This document shows positions 9,247-17,869 of a stretch of 64,000 bases of DNA, in pieces. Origin of the DNA: Nostoc sp. CMAA1605 (GTDB taxonomy: Bacteria > Cyanobacteriota > Cyanobacteriia > Cyanobacteriales > Nostocaceae); the NCBI RefSeq assembly GCF_021596505.1, contig NZ_PJIZ01000020.1, positions 1-64,000 on the forward strand, read 5' to 3'. Made by a program: the position numbers and the translations under genes. The notes below the pieces were generated by a model, which worked only from the letters and a program-made list of their open reading frames with translations, did not search any database and had not been told where the DNA came from. The first letter of the stretch is position 1. Each line of letters starts with the position of its first letter.

Positions 9247-9959
9247 TTAGGGTATATAGACTGAGGTGGGTTCAATTCCTAGTTCACTGCGCCATTGAGA
9301 TAGGGGTTTATCCCAATTTTCTTCCCATTTTTGGGCTATGAGGGGTTTAGCTTTTGCTCCCATACGATAGCCTATGGCAATTTGTGTTAATAAATTATCC
9401 ATTTGTTCTGGTGCATTAATTAATGTTCTCATTAATCCCCTGCTAAGAGAATGATGGGTAAGGGGATACGAATTTGGGCTAAACAAAAGGCTTGTAATCC
9501 TAATTCGCCGTTGACATCAAAGCCTAATCCTGTAACTACGTGCCAAATATCATGAGTTTGTCTGAGGCGATGTAGGATATAGCTGGTGTCATCTGTGATT
9601 TTTAAACCCCGATAGTAATTGGGGTCAAAACCTGTATCTTTTATATATTTAGCAAAGGCATATCCTAATGAACCTTCAGGACATTTGCCAATCGCTTCCA
9701 TATCTGGAGGTGGTGCAATATAACGTTCTTGAATAATTTGTGCTACTTCTGGTTTTGATTTGATATATTCAATTGCTAATTTAGTCGCTTTGATGTTAAT
9801 CATCCCATCTTCAATATCAGGAGTTGCATCAGCACGACCAGGATCTATAAATAGAGTAATTGCACCTTTTAGTGTGTTTAAAAACTCTAGATTTAACCCA
9901 CGTAAATCTTTCAAAAACATCTGACCCTGCCTTTGTGTATTTGGTATTAAGGTATGCAA
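9247..9959 (-). pseudogene. Coq4-family protein, frameshifted
   Basis: The first frame (9959-9432) encodes 175 residues with the Coq4 metal motif HDIWHVVTGLGFDVNGELG (HDxxH-x11-E), around residue 135. It then runs into a stop just after PLPIILLAG. The -1 frame continues with GLMRTLINAPEQMDNLLTQIAIGYRMG and ends at 9247. One extra G in the G4 run (complement of 9437-9440) would join them as ILLAGGLMRTL, about 237 residues, a normal Coq4 size. Coq4 proteins act in quinone biosynthesis in eukaryotes and proteobacteria; the role of the cyanobacterial homologues is unclear. It starts seven bases after the ureB stop, so it lies in the urease transcription unit. A sequencing error is possible. Confidence 0.8.
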
Positions 9960-9966
9960 GACTTAA

Positions 9967-10272
9967 CTATAATTGACCATTTACCTTAGCATTAAAACCG
10001 TAAACTTGCCGACTACCAGTAAAGGGTATTAAAGTGATTTCCTTTTCATCCCCTGGTTCAAAGCGTACTGCTGTCCCGGCGGGAATATCTAAACGCATTC
10101 CTAATGCTTGTTCCCTATCAAAAATCAAGGCGTTGTTAACTTCATAAAAATGAAAATGTGAACCTACTTGAATCGGGCGATCGCCTGTATTTGCTACAGT
10201 TAATTTCACAATGAGACGACCTGCATTGAGTTCAATTTCTCCGTCTGGTGTGATGATTTCCCCTGGTATCAT
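9967..10272 (-). CDS. ureB: Urease subunit beta
   Basis: Structural subunit of urease, which packs with UreA and UreC. The 101 residues match the bacterial beta subunit: MIPGEI start, [20 protein letters not shown] centre, [19 protein letters not shown] and the GFNAKVNG end. Length is normal. It begins 16 bases after the Uma2-like gene, so the operon probably continues through that insertion. An intact reading frame indicates that urease is still under selection. Confidence 0.95.
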   Translation of the reverse strand: MIPGEIITPDGEIELNAGRLIVKLTVANTGDRPIQVGSHFHFYEVNNALIFDREQALGMRLDIPAGTAVRFEPGDEKEITLIPFTGSRQVYGFNAKVNGQL

Positions 10273-10288
10273 ATGTAATCTGAATTCC

Positions 10289-11062
10289 TTATTGAGTTGG
10301 TAAGTTATTGGGGTCTATACCTTGCGATATTAAATAAGCAAGTAATCGTTCTTTTTCCTGTTTTTCCTGTTCTGCGCGTTGGCGTTCTTGTTCTGCAATT
10401 TGGCGTTCTTGTTCAATTTTTTCCACCGCCCAAGGTAACAAATTTCCCTTTTGATCCCACCAACGTAGCCAATAACCTGTATGGGCTTCTTTTGTTCCTT
10501 GCCATGTTCCCAAATATAAGCCCATTGCATCTACCCAATGACAACCATTTTCATCAGGTAATTTCAGTTCATATCGCCCATTTTCTAGTTGATAATATTC
10601 TAATAATCCGCTAATAGGTTCAAAAATGATATAGATGGTAACTTGCAATATTTGCTCATAAAAAAACCATCTTCCTGGCGGATAAGTGCGTTTAACAGAA
10701 TATTCTCCACCGTCATTATCTGAGAGAAATTCCATCACTATTAGAGGAATTTCACCTTCTAAAATCGGTGTGTAACTTTTGCGATTACTAATTACTTCCT
10801 TTACTGACGGCACATATACCCAATCTGGGGCTTTAATCACCAGTTGTTCGTTAATAGTTGCACACAATCCAAAGTTTGATGCTATCAGCATTTGTGGTTG
10901 AATAAAACCACTAATTTCTAAACTTTCACGCAAAGCACCAGCCAAGATAGGCTGACCTGTATTTTCCACCGGTTCATCCTCTAGTTTGAAGTCTTGGGGT
11001 AAGGCTTCCCACTTGATATTCAGTTCAGTTTGGGGTTTAGTTTGGCTGAGTTGGGTTGCCAT
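10289..11062 (-). CDS. Uma2-family (DUF820) putative restriction endonuclease
   Basis: Start chosen at ATG 11062 (MATQLSQ); a TTG two codons upstream is also possible. The 257-residue product has the DUF820/Uma2 fold seen in large families in cyanobacteria: [10 protein letters not shown] (the PD catalytic region), then [17 protein letters not shown] (the E-x-x/S part), and [16 protein letters not shown] near the end. The C-terminus is a charged coiled coil ([19 protein letters not shown]) and the typical ending [16 protein letters not shown]. These PD-(D/E)XK-like proteins are often scattered and mobile; the biological role is unproven. Here it sits between ureA and ureB, an unusual place. 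Confidence 0.85.
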   Translation of the reverse strand: MATQLSQTKPQTELNIKWEALPQDFKLEDEPVENTGQPILAGALRESLEISGFIQPQMLIASNFGLCATINEQLVIKAPDWVYVPSVKEVISNRKSYTPILEGEIPLIVMEFLSDNDGGEYSVKRTYPPGRWFFYEQILQVTIYIIFEPISGLLEYYQLENGRYELKLPDENGCHWVDAMGLYLGTWQGTKEAHTGYWLRWWDQKGNLLPWAVEKIEQERQIAEQERQRAEQEKQEKERLLAYLISQGIDPNNLPTQ

Positions 11063-11137
11063 AATCAATTCACAATTCCAAATTAAGAAACTGATTTTTA
11101 AATTATCTACAACTATTCTGACTTAAAAATCATCTTT

Positions 11138-11440
11138 TCATCGAATTGGATTATGGACTGTAACTAATTTTGTGCCATCAGGAAATGTTGCTTCTACTTG
11201 CACTTCATGTACCATTTCTGCTACACCTGTCATCACATCATCTCTGGTTAATAATGTTGTACCGTAACTCATCAATTCGGCTACGGTTTGACCATCTCTT
11301 GCACCTTCTAAAATTGCTGCGGAAATATAAGCCACAGCTTCAGGATAATTTAATTTCAATCCTCGGTTTTTGCGCCTTTCTGCTAATAAAGCAGCCGTAA
11401 AAATCAATAATTTATCTTTTTCTTGTGGCGTAAGTTGCAT
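11138..11440 (-). CDS. ureA: Urease subunit gamma
   Basis: The 100-residue smallest urease subunit. [14 protein letters not shown] start, [26 protein letters not shown] and the VHNPI end are all family signatures. A GGAGAAA ribosome-binding site lies about eight bases before ATG 11440. It follows ureD (stop 11604) after a 163-bp gap that is mostly a miniature inverted-repeat element. A 75-bp gap separates it from the Uma2-like gene. Confidence 0.95.
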   Translation of the reverse strand: MQLTPQEKDKLLIFTAALLAERRKNRGLKLNYPEAVAYISAAILEGARDGQTVAELMSYGTTLLTRDDVMTGVAEMVHEVQVEATFPDGTKLVTVHNPIR

Positions 11441-11470
11441 TTTATTTTCTCCTTTACAAGTTGATTAAAC

Positions 11471-11601
11471 CTGACTTTTCACGTTATGTGGAAAAGTTAA
11501 CGTAAAACCTAACCCCCTAACCCCCTTCCCTACTAGGGAAGGGGGAAAATTAAAGCCTCTGAGGTTTGGAGAGGGGTTTTCCAGATCCCGTGAAAAGTCA
11601 G
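11471..11601. mobile_element. Miniature inverted-repeat element (131 bp)
   Basis: Terminal inverted repeats CTGACTTTTCACG (11471-11483) and CGTGAAAAGTCAG (11589-11601) are perfect over 13 bases. They are flanked by the 8-bp direct repeat GATTAAAC (11463-11470 and 11602-11609). The core holds the AACCCCCTTCCCT...AGGGAAGGGGG hairpin, also found at 23870-23900. No coding capacity. The ureD stop codon lies inside the right target repeat. Confidence 0.85.
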
Positions 11602-11603
11602 GA

Positions 11604-12464
11604 TTAAACTTGCCACACTCTAGGTATGCAATAACTGCGATTGAAGATATCAAATCGTAGCATTTGCCACACGGACGTAAACCAGTTTCTCACCTCAGAT
11701 GTAGAAGCACCACGGTATCGACACAAAAATCCATTTTCTAAGTTGGTAACGCCTATTTGGGAGTGCTGAGTGCTGAGTGGGGAGTGGGGAGTAAAGAGAG
11801 AACGTGCTTTTTCAATGGTTGCTTGGGTAACTGGAGTACCTACGTAGATAAAGTTAGCGGCGATGGGTTGTCCTGATAAGCCGTGGGGACTGTGGAAAAC
11901 TGCTTCACTACCAGGGAGATACTGACGATCTATCCATAATGGCACACCATTTTGCCAAATTTCGGTGTGCGATCGCCATTCTCCTTGAACAAATTTCTCT
12001 CCTCTGGTACTGCGTCCAAAGCGGGTAATTTCCCAGCCTACGAAATTAGCCCCAGTTGCTAATTCTATCCGTAAATCTTGGCGATAAATTGCCCCGTTAA
12101 ATAAAATTGTTTCTTGGGGTAGCCACTCTAAACAAGCACCTGCATCTATTTGGATATTAATAGTTTGTCGAGCCTGTAAGCCATTGCTGCGATATATCTT
12201 AGAGGCTGCGGCGGTAGTAATTACGGCTTGGGTTTGGGGTTGGAGGTGAATATCAGTAGATAGGCGATCGCCTCCCACAACTCCCCCGGCTGTGTGTAAA
12301 ATGACGCTATGACAGACTTTTTCCCCTTCTGGATAAAAGGGACGTTGTACTTTTAGCGGTGCTTGGTGATGATTATAAATTAAATCAGTTTTACCGAGGC
12401 GATTAGCATAAACTAAATTAAGTTTGCCACACCAACCCGTTTCAATTCCTAAATTAGCCGTCAT
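11604..12464 (-). CDS. ureD: Urease accessory protein UreD (UreH)
   Basis: Chaperone needed, with UreF and UreG, to carboxylate the active-site lysine and insert nickel into apo-urease. The 286-residue product has the usual features: GWCGKLNLVYANRLGKTDL start, HTAGGVVGGDRL (about 57-68), TTAAASKIYRS, EWLPQETILFNGA and GWEITRFGRSTRGE. An unusual TPHSPLSTQHSQ segment near residue 230 is encoded by tandem heptamers and lies before the conserved C-terminal part, so it seems tolerated. It heads the urease row after a TPR gene, 58 bases upstream. The stop codon comes from the target repeat of the adjacent miniature element. Confidence 0.92.
   Translation of the reverse strand: MTANLGIETGWCGKLNLVYANRLGKTDLIYNHHQAPLKVQRPFYPEGEKVCHSVILHTAGGVVGGDRLSTDIHLQPQTQAVITTAAASKIYRSNGLQARQTINIQIDAGACLEWLPQETILFNGAIYRQDLRIELATGANFVGWEITRFGRSTRGEKFVQGEWRSHTEIWQNGVPLWIDRQYLPGSEAVFHSPHGLSGQPIAANFIYVGTPVTQATIEKARSLFTPHSPLSTQHSQIGVTNLENGFLCRYRGASTSEVRNWFTSVWQMLRFDIFNRSYCIPRVWQV
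11757..11798. repeat. STRR-type heptamers inside ureD
   Basis: GGGAGTGCTGAGTGCTGAGTGGGGAG-type heptamers occur in the plus strand. They are translated in ureD as TPHSPLSTQHSQ, keeping the frame open. The same units are tandemly repeated in intergenic DNA at 30330-30416. Confidence 0.75.
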
Positions 12465-12522
12465 TATATCTATTCATATTTCTAAAGTTTCTTCTCTATC
12501 TTTTTCCTTTTGCCTTTTCAAT

Positions 12523-13143
12523 TCACCATCCTCTAACTTTTTTATGTACTTGCGCCAAATACCACATATAGTCTTCAATTTGATATTTATCAGCCGCTTT
12601 AATTATATAATCTTTAGCTAAATCTACACTATTCTCAGCTTCATAATATAATCCCAGGTAAAGATGAGCATAAAATTGACTGCGATTTCCACCTGATTTG
12701 CCTACTCGCAAAACATCATCTATTGTACAATTACCTGCATATAAATCATAAACACAGCGCATAATTTCTCTGGGGTCATTTTTGACTGGTAAAAGAGATT
12801 TTTTTGCCTCATTCACGCCCATTAAGCGCGCTATGCAAAGATATCTCCAGACTGTTTCTTCCACATCTTGGGAGTTGACAGTCAAATCAATTTCAAACTG
12901 TTGCGCCCCTTCTGCAAATCTTTCGGCATAATAATAAGATAAACCACGCTGCCATAAGTAAGGTGTTAAGCGTCTATCTAATTGCTCTGCTATGTCAAAA
13001 TCTTGAACAGAAGGTGTAATTTCAGCTAACTGAAATTTGACCATACCCCTACGAATATAAGCATTAGGATTTTGCGGTTGCTTACTAATGATTTCATGCC
13101 AGTGTTGGAGTTGGTTTTCTAGAGAATTGCTAAACCACATCAT
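12523..13143 (-). CDS. TPR-repeat protein, NlpI-like
   Basis: The 206 residues contain several tetratricopeptide-like units: NPNAYIRRGMVKFQLAEITPSVQDFDIAEQLD, YLWQRGLSYYYAERFAEGAQQFEIDL and FYAHLYLGLYYEAENSVDLAKDYIIKAAD. No signal peptide or membrane segment is clear. TPR proteins act as protein-binding scaffolds; no partner is indicated. The start could be the first or second Met. It lies 58 bases upstream of ureD on the same strand, so it may be co-transcribed, though nothing in the sequence ties it to urease. It is divergent from the MEKHLA gene with only about 70 bases between. Confidence 0.75.
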   Translation of the reverse strand: MMWFSNSLENQLQHWHEIISKQPQNPNAYIRRGMVKFQLAEITPSVQDFDIAEQLDRRLTPYLWQRGLSYYYAERFAEGAQQFEIDLTVNSQDVEETVWRYLCIARLMGVNEAKKSLLPVKNDPREIMRCVYDLYAGNCTIDDVLRVGKSGGNRSQFYAHLYLGLYYEAENSVDLAKDYIIKAADKYQIEDYMWYLAQVHKKVRGW

Positions 13144-13216
13144 CTTAATTAGTAATTTTTATGTAATACTAATATATTTGTTGTCACTCAATCATGATTT
13201 ACATCTGCATAATATT

Positions 13217-13681
13217 ATGGAATTTCCCTGGCAGCAAGAGAAAATTATTCTCCACAGTCAATGCTTAATTCAAAGTTTTCAACATTTGACTGGAAAACAA
13301 TTAATAGATGTGAGTGGTTCACCAAGAGAAATATCACAAGCATTATTTCACGCACCATTTGTTTTGGTTTCTCATGGTACGGAAGCAGATCCAATCTTTA
13401 ATTATGGCAATCATCAAGCTTTGGCATTGTGGGAATTATCTTGGGACGATTTTACCAAAATGCCTTCACGGAAAACTGCTGAAGAAATAGTACAACAAGA
13501 ACGCGATCGCCTGCTAGCAGCAGCAACAACTCAAGGCTTCAGTTACTTTTCTGGTATTCGGTTAACTAGCACCGGTAAACGCTTCCACATCCAAGACGGT
13601 ATCCTTTGGAATCTCATCGATGAACAGAATCGATATTGTGGTCAAGCGGCAGTATGCTCCCAGTGTACGTTTATTACATAA
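13217..13681 (+). CDS. MEKHLA-domain protein
   Basis: I chose ATG 13217 (MEFPWQQEKIILHSQCL) because the upstream extension overlaps the divergent gene and does not resemble the family. The 154-residue product is a stand-alone MEKHLA domain, a PAS-like fold found in cyanobacteria and at the C-terminus of plant HD-ZIP III regulators. Typical elements are DPIFNYGNHQALALWELSWDDFTKMPSRKTAE, near the middle, and YFSGIRLTSTGKRFHIQDGILWNL. In related proteins this domain is thought to be sensory. No ligand or output can be deduced here. Confidence 0.85.
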   Translation: MEFPWQQEKIILHSQCLIQSFQHLTGKQLIDVSGSPREISQALFHAPFVLVSHGTEADPIFNYGNHQALALWELSWDDFTKMPSRKTAEEIVQQERDRLLAAATTQGFSYFSGIRLTSTGKRFHIQDGILWNLIDEQNRYCGQAAVCSQCTFIT

Positions 13682-13740
13682 TTGATCGCACTCTTAAATT
13701 ACCCAAGTATTGTAAATACATCGATAGAGGTTCAGAAGCA

Positions 13741-14460
13741 ATGCTACGTGTTTATCATCTACTAATCGCTATTATTTTATTAATTTTTATCCCCATAGGA
13801 GCTAGATTCTTTTTACCTCAAGTTACTGACAAGAAAGCCACCACACCCGCGCCAACTGTCAAATCTACAAGCACCATACCAGACAAACCTAGTGTTAAGA
13901 CAGAAAATACTTGGCAAAAAATCTTGGGGAAAACTACTGTCCCCACTGGTTGGAGTGTTGTACCTTGTCCAGACAAGGCTACATTATTATGTATTTCTGA
14001 CCAAGGCAAACCTGTTGGTACGGTAGAAATTCAAGTTGAACCAGTCAAAAACAACTCAGAATTTCAAAAACATTTAACCGCCGCAGGTATTCCTCCGGGT
14101 TCACCAACAGAGTCTCAAAATCCAGAATATCAAACTAAACTCACCACCGCTCTGCAAGCCTGGGTAGCAGATTTCTACGCTAGCTTGGCGAAAAATCGTC
14201 AGAATGTCTCTACCTATCCACCACAGCAAGTAAAAATCGGAAAGCTTCCTGGTGTGCGTTATGGTTTTGTCGAGTTCACATCAGAAAGTGGTGTGAAAGA
14301 ACAGTACATCAGCCATGTTACTTACGATGGCACACAACTATATATAATCTCTACTTCTTTTGCTTCAGATACCGGTAAATTCACCAAGTTGGAAAATTTT
14401 GCAGCCTTTCAACCATATCTCGATGCGATCGCAGAAAATTTAAATTTACCTATCCAGTAA
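13741..14460 (+). CDS. Membrane-anchored protein, unknown function
   Basis: ATG 13741 (MLRVYHLLIAIILLIFIPIG) is preferred over an upstream frame that overlaps the MEKHLA gene. The product has 239 residues: an uncleaved anchor or signal (about 5-25), a Thr/Pro-rich linker, and a soluble domain from about residue 58 (WQKILGKTTVPTGWSVVPCPD). Two cysteines (VVPCPDKATLLCIS) might form a disulfide outside the cytoplasm. I do not recognise the family; the domain loosely recalls PsbP-like proteins, but I see no decisive motif. The gene follows the MEKHLA gene closely on the same strand. Confidence 0.7.
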   Translation: MLRVYHLLIAIILLIFIPIGARFFLPQVTDKKATTPAPTVKSTSTIPDKPSVKTENTWQKILGKTTVPTGWSVVPCPDKATLLCISDQGKPVGTVEIQVEPVKNNSEFQKHLTAAGIPPGSPTESQNPEYQTKLTTALQAWVADFYASLAKNRQNVSTYPPQQVKIGKLPGVRYGFVEFTSESGVKEQYISHVTYDGTQLYIISTSFASDTGKFTKLENFAAFQPYLDAIAENLNLPIQ

Positions 14461-15450
14461 ACCCTTACTCAACCCTAATACCAATTTGGGATTTTGGATT
14501 GAAAGCCAACATTCATAGGCTATTTCAGAAGCGCAAAACAATACTACCCAAGCTATTCCAATTTGGAATAACTCCTGATCATGAAGATTATTAAATAACC
14601 TTACTGTCTTTTACATAAATCTTGAGGATTTGTCATCTATATTCAGGATGAATATCAGTATATTTAAATTCGTCTTTAGATACTTGTGTGATTTATTACT
14701 TTATTTTTGAATATCTACTTGCTTGATATTTGTATTATATGTAGTAGAAAAACTTGCGTAATGACAGGATTTTGAACAATCGGATGCTGTTATTTAACAA
14801 TTTTGATAACAATCGCTATGTCAAATTTCCATGACAAAGCCGCAGATATACTGAAGCAGTTACTTCTCAGAATTAATAAATCTTGTAAAGACACGTAGAT
14901 ATTCACCTAATTTGTTTTATGCAAACTTAAAAATTTACTTAGTTATATGGATATATTGTAATTTTTGCGTAAAAAAACTTACTCACGCCAATTTTTTCTA
15001 AGTATTTATAAGTAATAAATATAACGTTGTATCAATAAAACTCCAAATTTATTTGTAATTAGATATAAGTACAGTTATGTTTTATTGAAAAATATAAAAA
15101 AATACTTAAGTATGGAAATGACAGTTCTTTTAAGACTAGTGAAATTTGGCATACGTAAGTAGATATTTATTGGCTGTCTGTCGTTTTTTGATCATGTTCC
15201 GGTAATACCAAGACATAAACCTTAAATCAAGATAATTTCTGAATTTCTGACACTGTAATTTATCACTATGGTGCGTCAGATATAGGTAGATTTATTTTGT
15301 CATAAGGAATATGTTTACTCACAATTTTTCTGTTATTAGACAGCAGTTAAATGCTGTTTTTATTGCATTGCGTGCTTTTATTTTGCTGCCAATTTCTAGC
15401 TGTAAAAATTTACTACTTCTCCATATATTTTTACCAACAGAGGACTCACC
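14461..15450. other. Long AT-rich intergenic region before the terpene locus
   Basis: About 990 bases with no supported gene, tandem repeat or RNA. A short frame of 68 codons (15311-15517) has an AAGGA site but overlaps the terpene synthase start in another frame and has low-complexity composition; I do not call it a gene, though a leader peptide cannot be excluded. The region probably carries the terpene promoter. Confidence 0.5.
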
Positions 15451-16449
15451 ATGCAGAACAATATCACTCTCCCAAACCTATATTCCCCCTTTCAGCATCA
15501 ATTTAATCCTCATGTAGAGGTATTAGAAGCCACCGTTTTTGATTGGGTGCTGCGTTTCAATCTAATTGCAGATGACTCAGCATTTAAAAGGTTTTCTAAA
15601 GCTAAATTCTATTTATTGATAGCTAGTTGTTATCCAAATTGCCCGCTTGCAGAACTCCAGATTGCCAATGACTGGTTAAGTTGGATGATGACTTGGGATG
15701 ATGAGTGTGATATTTCCCACTTATCAACCCAGCCAGAAGTCATGGAAAGATTACATCAGAGATTTATAGAAGTATTAAATGGGGCAGAACTCACAAGTGA
15801 AGATTCTCTACGTTCTCATGCCTTAGCAGATTTAAGACAAAGAATGTTTCAAAGAGAATGGGCTGCTAATTTTCATTACTTTGTCCATAGTGTAGAAGAC
15901 TACTTACATGGATGTATGCAAGAGGCTATCAATCGCTCCCAAAAGAATGTACCTGATATCGATACATATATTCAACTTCGTAGATCAACAGGAGCAATGG
16001 AGCCTTTATTTGAATTAATAGAATTTACCAATCATTTAAAAATTCCCAGAATTTTAAAAGAATACGAAAAACTCAAGCGATTAAAAGACATGACTAACAA
16101 TATTGTCTGTTGGTGTAATGATATCTTTTCAGCACCCAAAGAAATGGCTAGTCATGATGTCCATAATTTAGTATTGGTCTTGCATTATCAACAAGGCTTA
16201 TCATTAAACGAAGCTTTTCAACGTGCAGCAAAAATGCACGATGAAGAAATTAGAAATATGTTCGATATAGAAGCTTCTATCCCCACTTTCAGCACTAGTG
16301 CAGATGCTGAATTAGCCAAATATATATCGGGACTACATAGTTGGATTGGTGGTCATCTTAACTGGTATTCTCTCTCTAAACGTTATCAAACGGTAGAAAC
16401 AGCAGAGGTATTTGCCTTACCAGAACTACAATACTCAACTTCTCACTAA
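15451..16449 (+). CDS. Class I terpene synthase (probable sesquiterpene synthase)
   Basis: The protein (332 residues) is the size of bacterial sesquiterpene cyclases. The Asp-rich metal motif DDECD is at residues 83-87 and the NSE motif NDIFSAPKE at 223-231; both bind the Mg2+ ions that hold the diphosphate. RR at about 177 and the C-terminal RY pair (KRYQ, about 313) fit the diphosphate-sensing residues. The likely substrate is farnesyl diphosphate; the product cannot be read from sequence. Start ATG 15451 has a GAGG site nine bases upstream. The next gene, a flavin oxidase, starts nine bases after the stop, so the two are surely co-transcribed. A terpene synthase in Nostoc 7120 (NS1, germacrene A) is paired instead with a P450. 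Confidence 0.88.
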   Translation: MQNNITLPNLYSPFQHQFNPHVEVLEATVFDWVLRFNLIADDSAFKRFSKAKFYLLIASCYPNCPLAELQIANDWLSWMMTWDDECDISHLSTQPEVMERLHQRFIEVLNGAELTSEDSLRSHALADLRQRMFQREWAANFHYFVHSVEDYLHGCMQEAINRSQKNVPDIDTYIQLRRSTGAMEPLFELIEFTNHLKIPRILKEYEKLKRLKDMTNNIVCWCNDIFSAPKEMASHDVHNLVLVLHYQQGLSLNEAFQRAAKMHDEEIRNMFDIEASIPTFSTSADAELAKYISGLHSWIGGHLNWYSLSKRYQTVETAEVFALPELQYSTSH

Positions 16450-16457
16450 TAATTACA

Positions 16458-17825
16458 ATGGAAATTAATCATTCATTACGTATTGGTATTGTAGGTGCAG
16501 CCTGTGCTGGGTTAACTGCTGCCGAGGAATTGCGAGATTTAGGATATCAACACATTACCCTCATTGATGCGAAAAATCGTGCAGGTGGTAAGACGTATTC
16601 CATTCAATATGCAGACAGAACAAAGCAAACACGAGGTATTTATGAAGGTGGAACCGTCTGGGTATTACCTAGTCCTCTCTATAAAAAGTACAAAAAGCGG
16701 TACGGTATTTCCCCAAGTCAACATATAATGCCTCCTGTACAAGTGTTTGACTTAAGCAGTGGCAAAATTTCCAGTCCGTTTTTAGTTCAGTCGCAATATT
16801 CTTTATTTAGTCGAATCAAACAGCTAGCAAAATTTTTCGGAAACTTAAAAAAATATACTCGGTACGATGATCCTGGGTATATTAACACTGCTTACCGAGA
16901 GATGAGCGAATTTTCACCGCAATGGTTTGCTAATAAAGATTTAGGTTTTATTCGAGAAGCATTAATTCCTATTGCTAATGCTGCACAGTTTGGCCATATA
17001 GAGGAAGAAGTAGCAACTGCTTATGTGATCAAACTACTAGCATTGCTAAACCGATGCGATTTACCAAAGAAATTGCTTCTTAATATGCCTCAGTTACAAG
17101 AAGGCAATCAAGAATTATGGAATCGAATCGCGGCAAATCATAATGTCTGTTTGGGACAGACTATTACGCGCGTGACTCGTTCTCAAACAATTCTTGTAGA
17201 AACCACCTCCCAGCAGTGGGAATTTGATCATTTAATTTGGACTGCGCCTGTAGACGAATTTTTGGGTGTTGCGGATACTTCCCCTGAAGAAAGAAATATT
17301 TTTTCTAAAGTTCGCACAATTAAGCGAGCAGTTATTACCTGCAAAGTAGAGGGTTTACCTAGCAACATTTTTTACTTTGTCAGAAATACTTCTCAGCAGC
17401 CTTTGCCAGCTAGTTATCCATTGGCAATGTATGAAGTTGATCCTGGCAGCAAGATTTATAACTTTTATCCATTTATGGATGATACAACAACTGTAGAGGA
17501 ACTAGAAAATAGTGTGCTTGATTTGGTGAAAAAATTGGGAGGCACTCAAGTTGAATTTTTAGCTAAACCTCTCATCTGGAAGTGGTTTGCTCATTTTTCA
17601 CCTCACGATCTTCGTGATGGCATTTATGAGCGATTAGATATGTTGCAAGGCTGTCGAAATACATACTTTGCCAATGAGTTAACGGCTGGGGTAAGCGTAC
17701 CCTATGGTATTGAGTATGCTGCTGATATCGTGCAACGCTTCTTCTCAGCACAGGCATCTAGTATAGGTAAAATATTACAAAAACAAGAGTTTTCTACAGC
17801 TTCCAATCAATTATCCACACGTTAA
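16458..17825 (+). CDS. FAD-dependent amine oxidase-like oxidoreductase, terpene-linked
   Basis: The 455-residue protein opens with a Rossmann FAD-binding motif, RIGIVGAACAGLTAAEELRDLGY, followed by the acidic ribose-binding end TLIDAKNRAGGKTYS; this is the NAD(P)-binding Rossmann/amine-oxidase superfamily. The second glycine of GxGxxG is alanine here. The C-terminal part has YFANELTAGVSVPYGIEYAADIVQRF, the typical FAD-contacting end. Nine bases separate it from the terpene synthase, so the simplest idea is oxidation or desaturation of the terpene product. Monoamine oxidases, phytoene desaturases and plant-like polyamine oxidases share the fold, so the reaction is open. It converges on the multi-kinase gene. 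Confidence 0.82.
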   Translation: MEINHSLRIGIVGAACAGLTAAEELRDLGYQHITLIDAKNRAGGKTYSIQYADRTKQTRGIYEGGTVWVLPSPLYKKYKKRYGISPSQHIMPPVQVFDLSSGKISSPFLVQSQYSLFSRIKQLAKFFGNLKKYTRYDDPGYINTAYREMSEFSPQWFANKDLGFIREALIPIANAAQFGHIEEEVATAYVIKLLALLNRCDLPKKLLLNMPQLQEGNQELWNRIAANHNVCLGQTITRVTRSQTILVETTSQQWEFDHLIWTAPVDEFLGVADTSPEERNIFSKVRTIKRAVITCKVEGLPSNIFYFVRNTSQQPLPASYPLAMYEVDPGSKIYNFYPFMDDTTTVEELENSVLDLVKKLGGTQVEFLAKPLIWKWFAHFSPHDLRDGIYERLDMLQGCRNTYFANELTAGVSVPYGIEYAADIVQRFFSAQASSIGKILQKQEFSTASNQLSTR

Positions 17826-17869
17826 ACCTATCTTCACTAGCAAAGGCTAATTTCCGCTACTTGAGGTTT

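Noticed and set aside
12424..12621. 65-codon plus-strand frame
   Set aside because: Antisense to the TPR and ureD genes, no ribosome-binding site, composition of a shadow frame.
15311..15517. 68-codon frame overlapping the terpene synthase start
   Set aside because: It has an AAGGA site but overlaps the synthase in another frame and shows no recognisable domain; a leader peptide cannot be proven.
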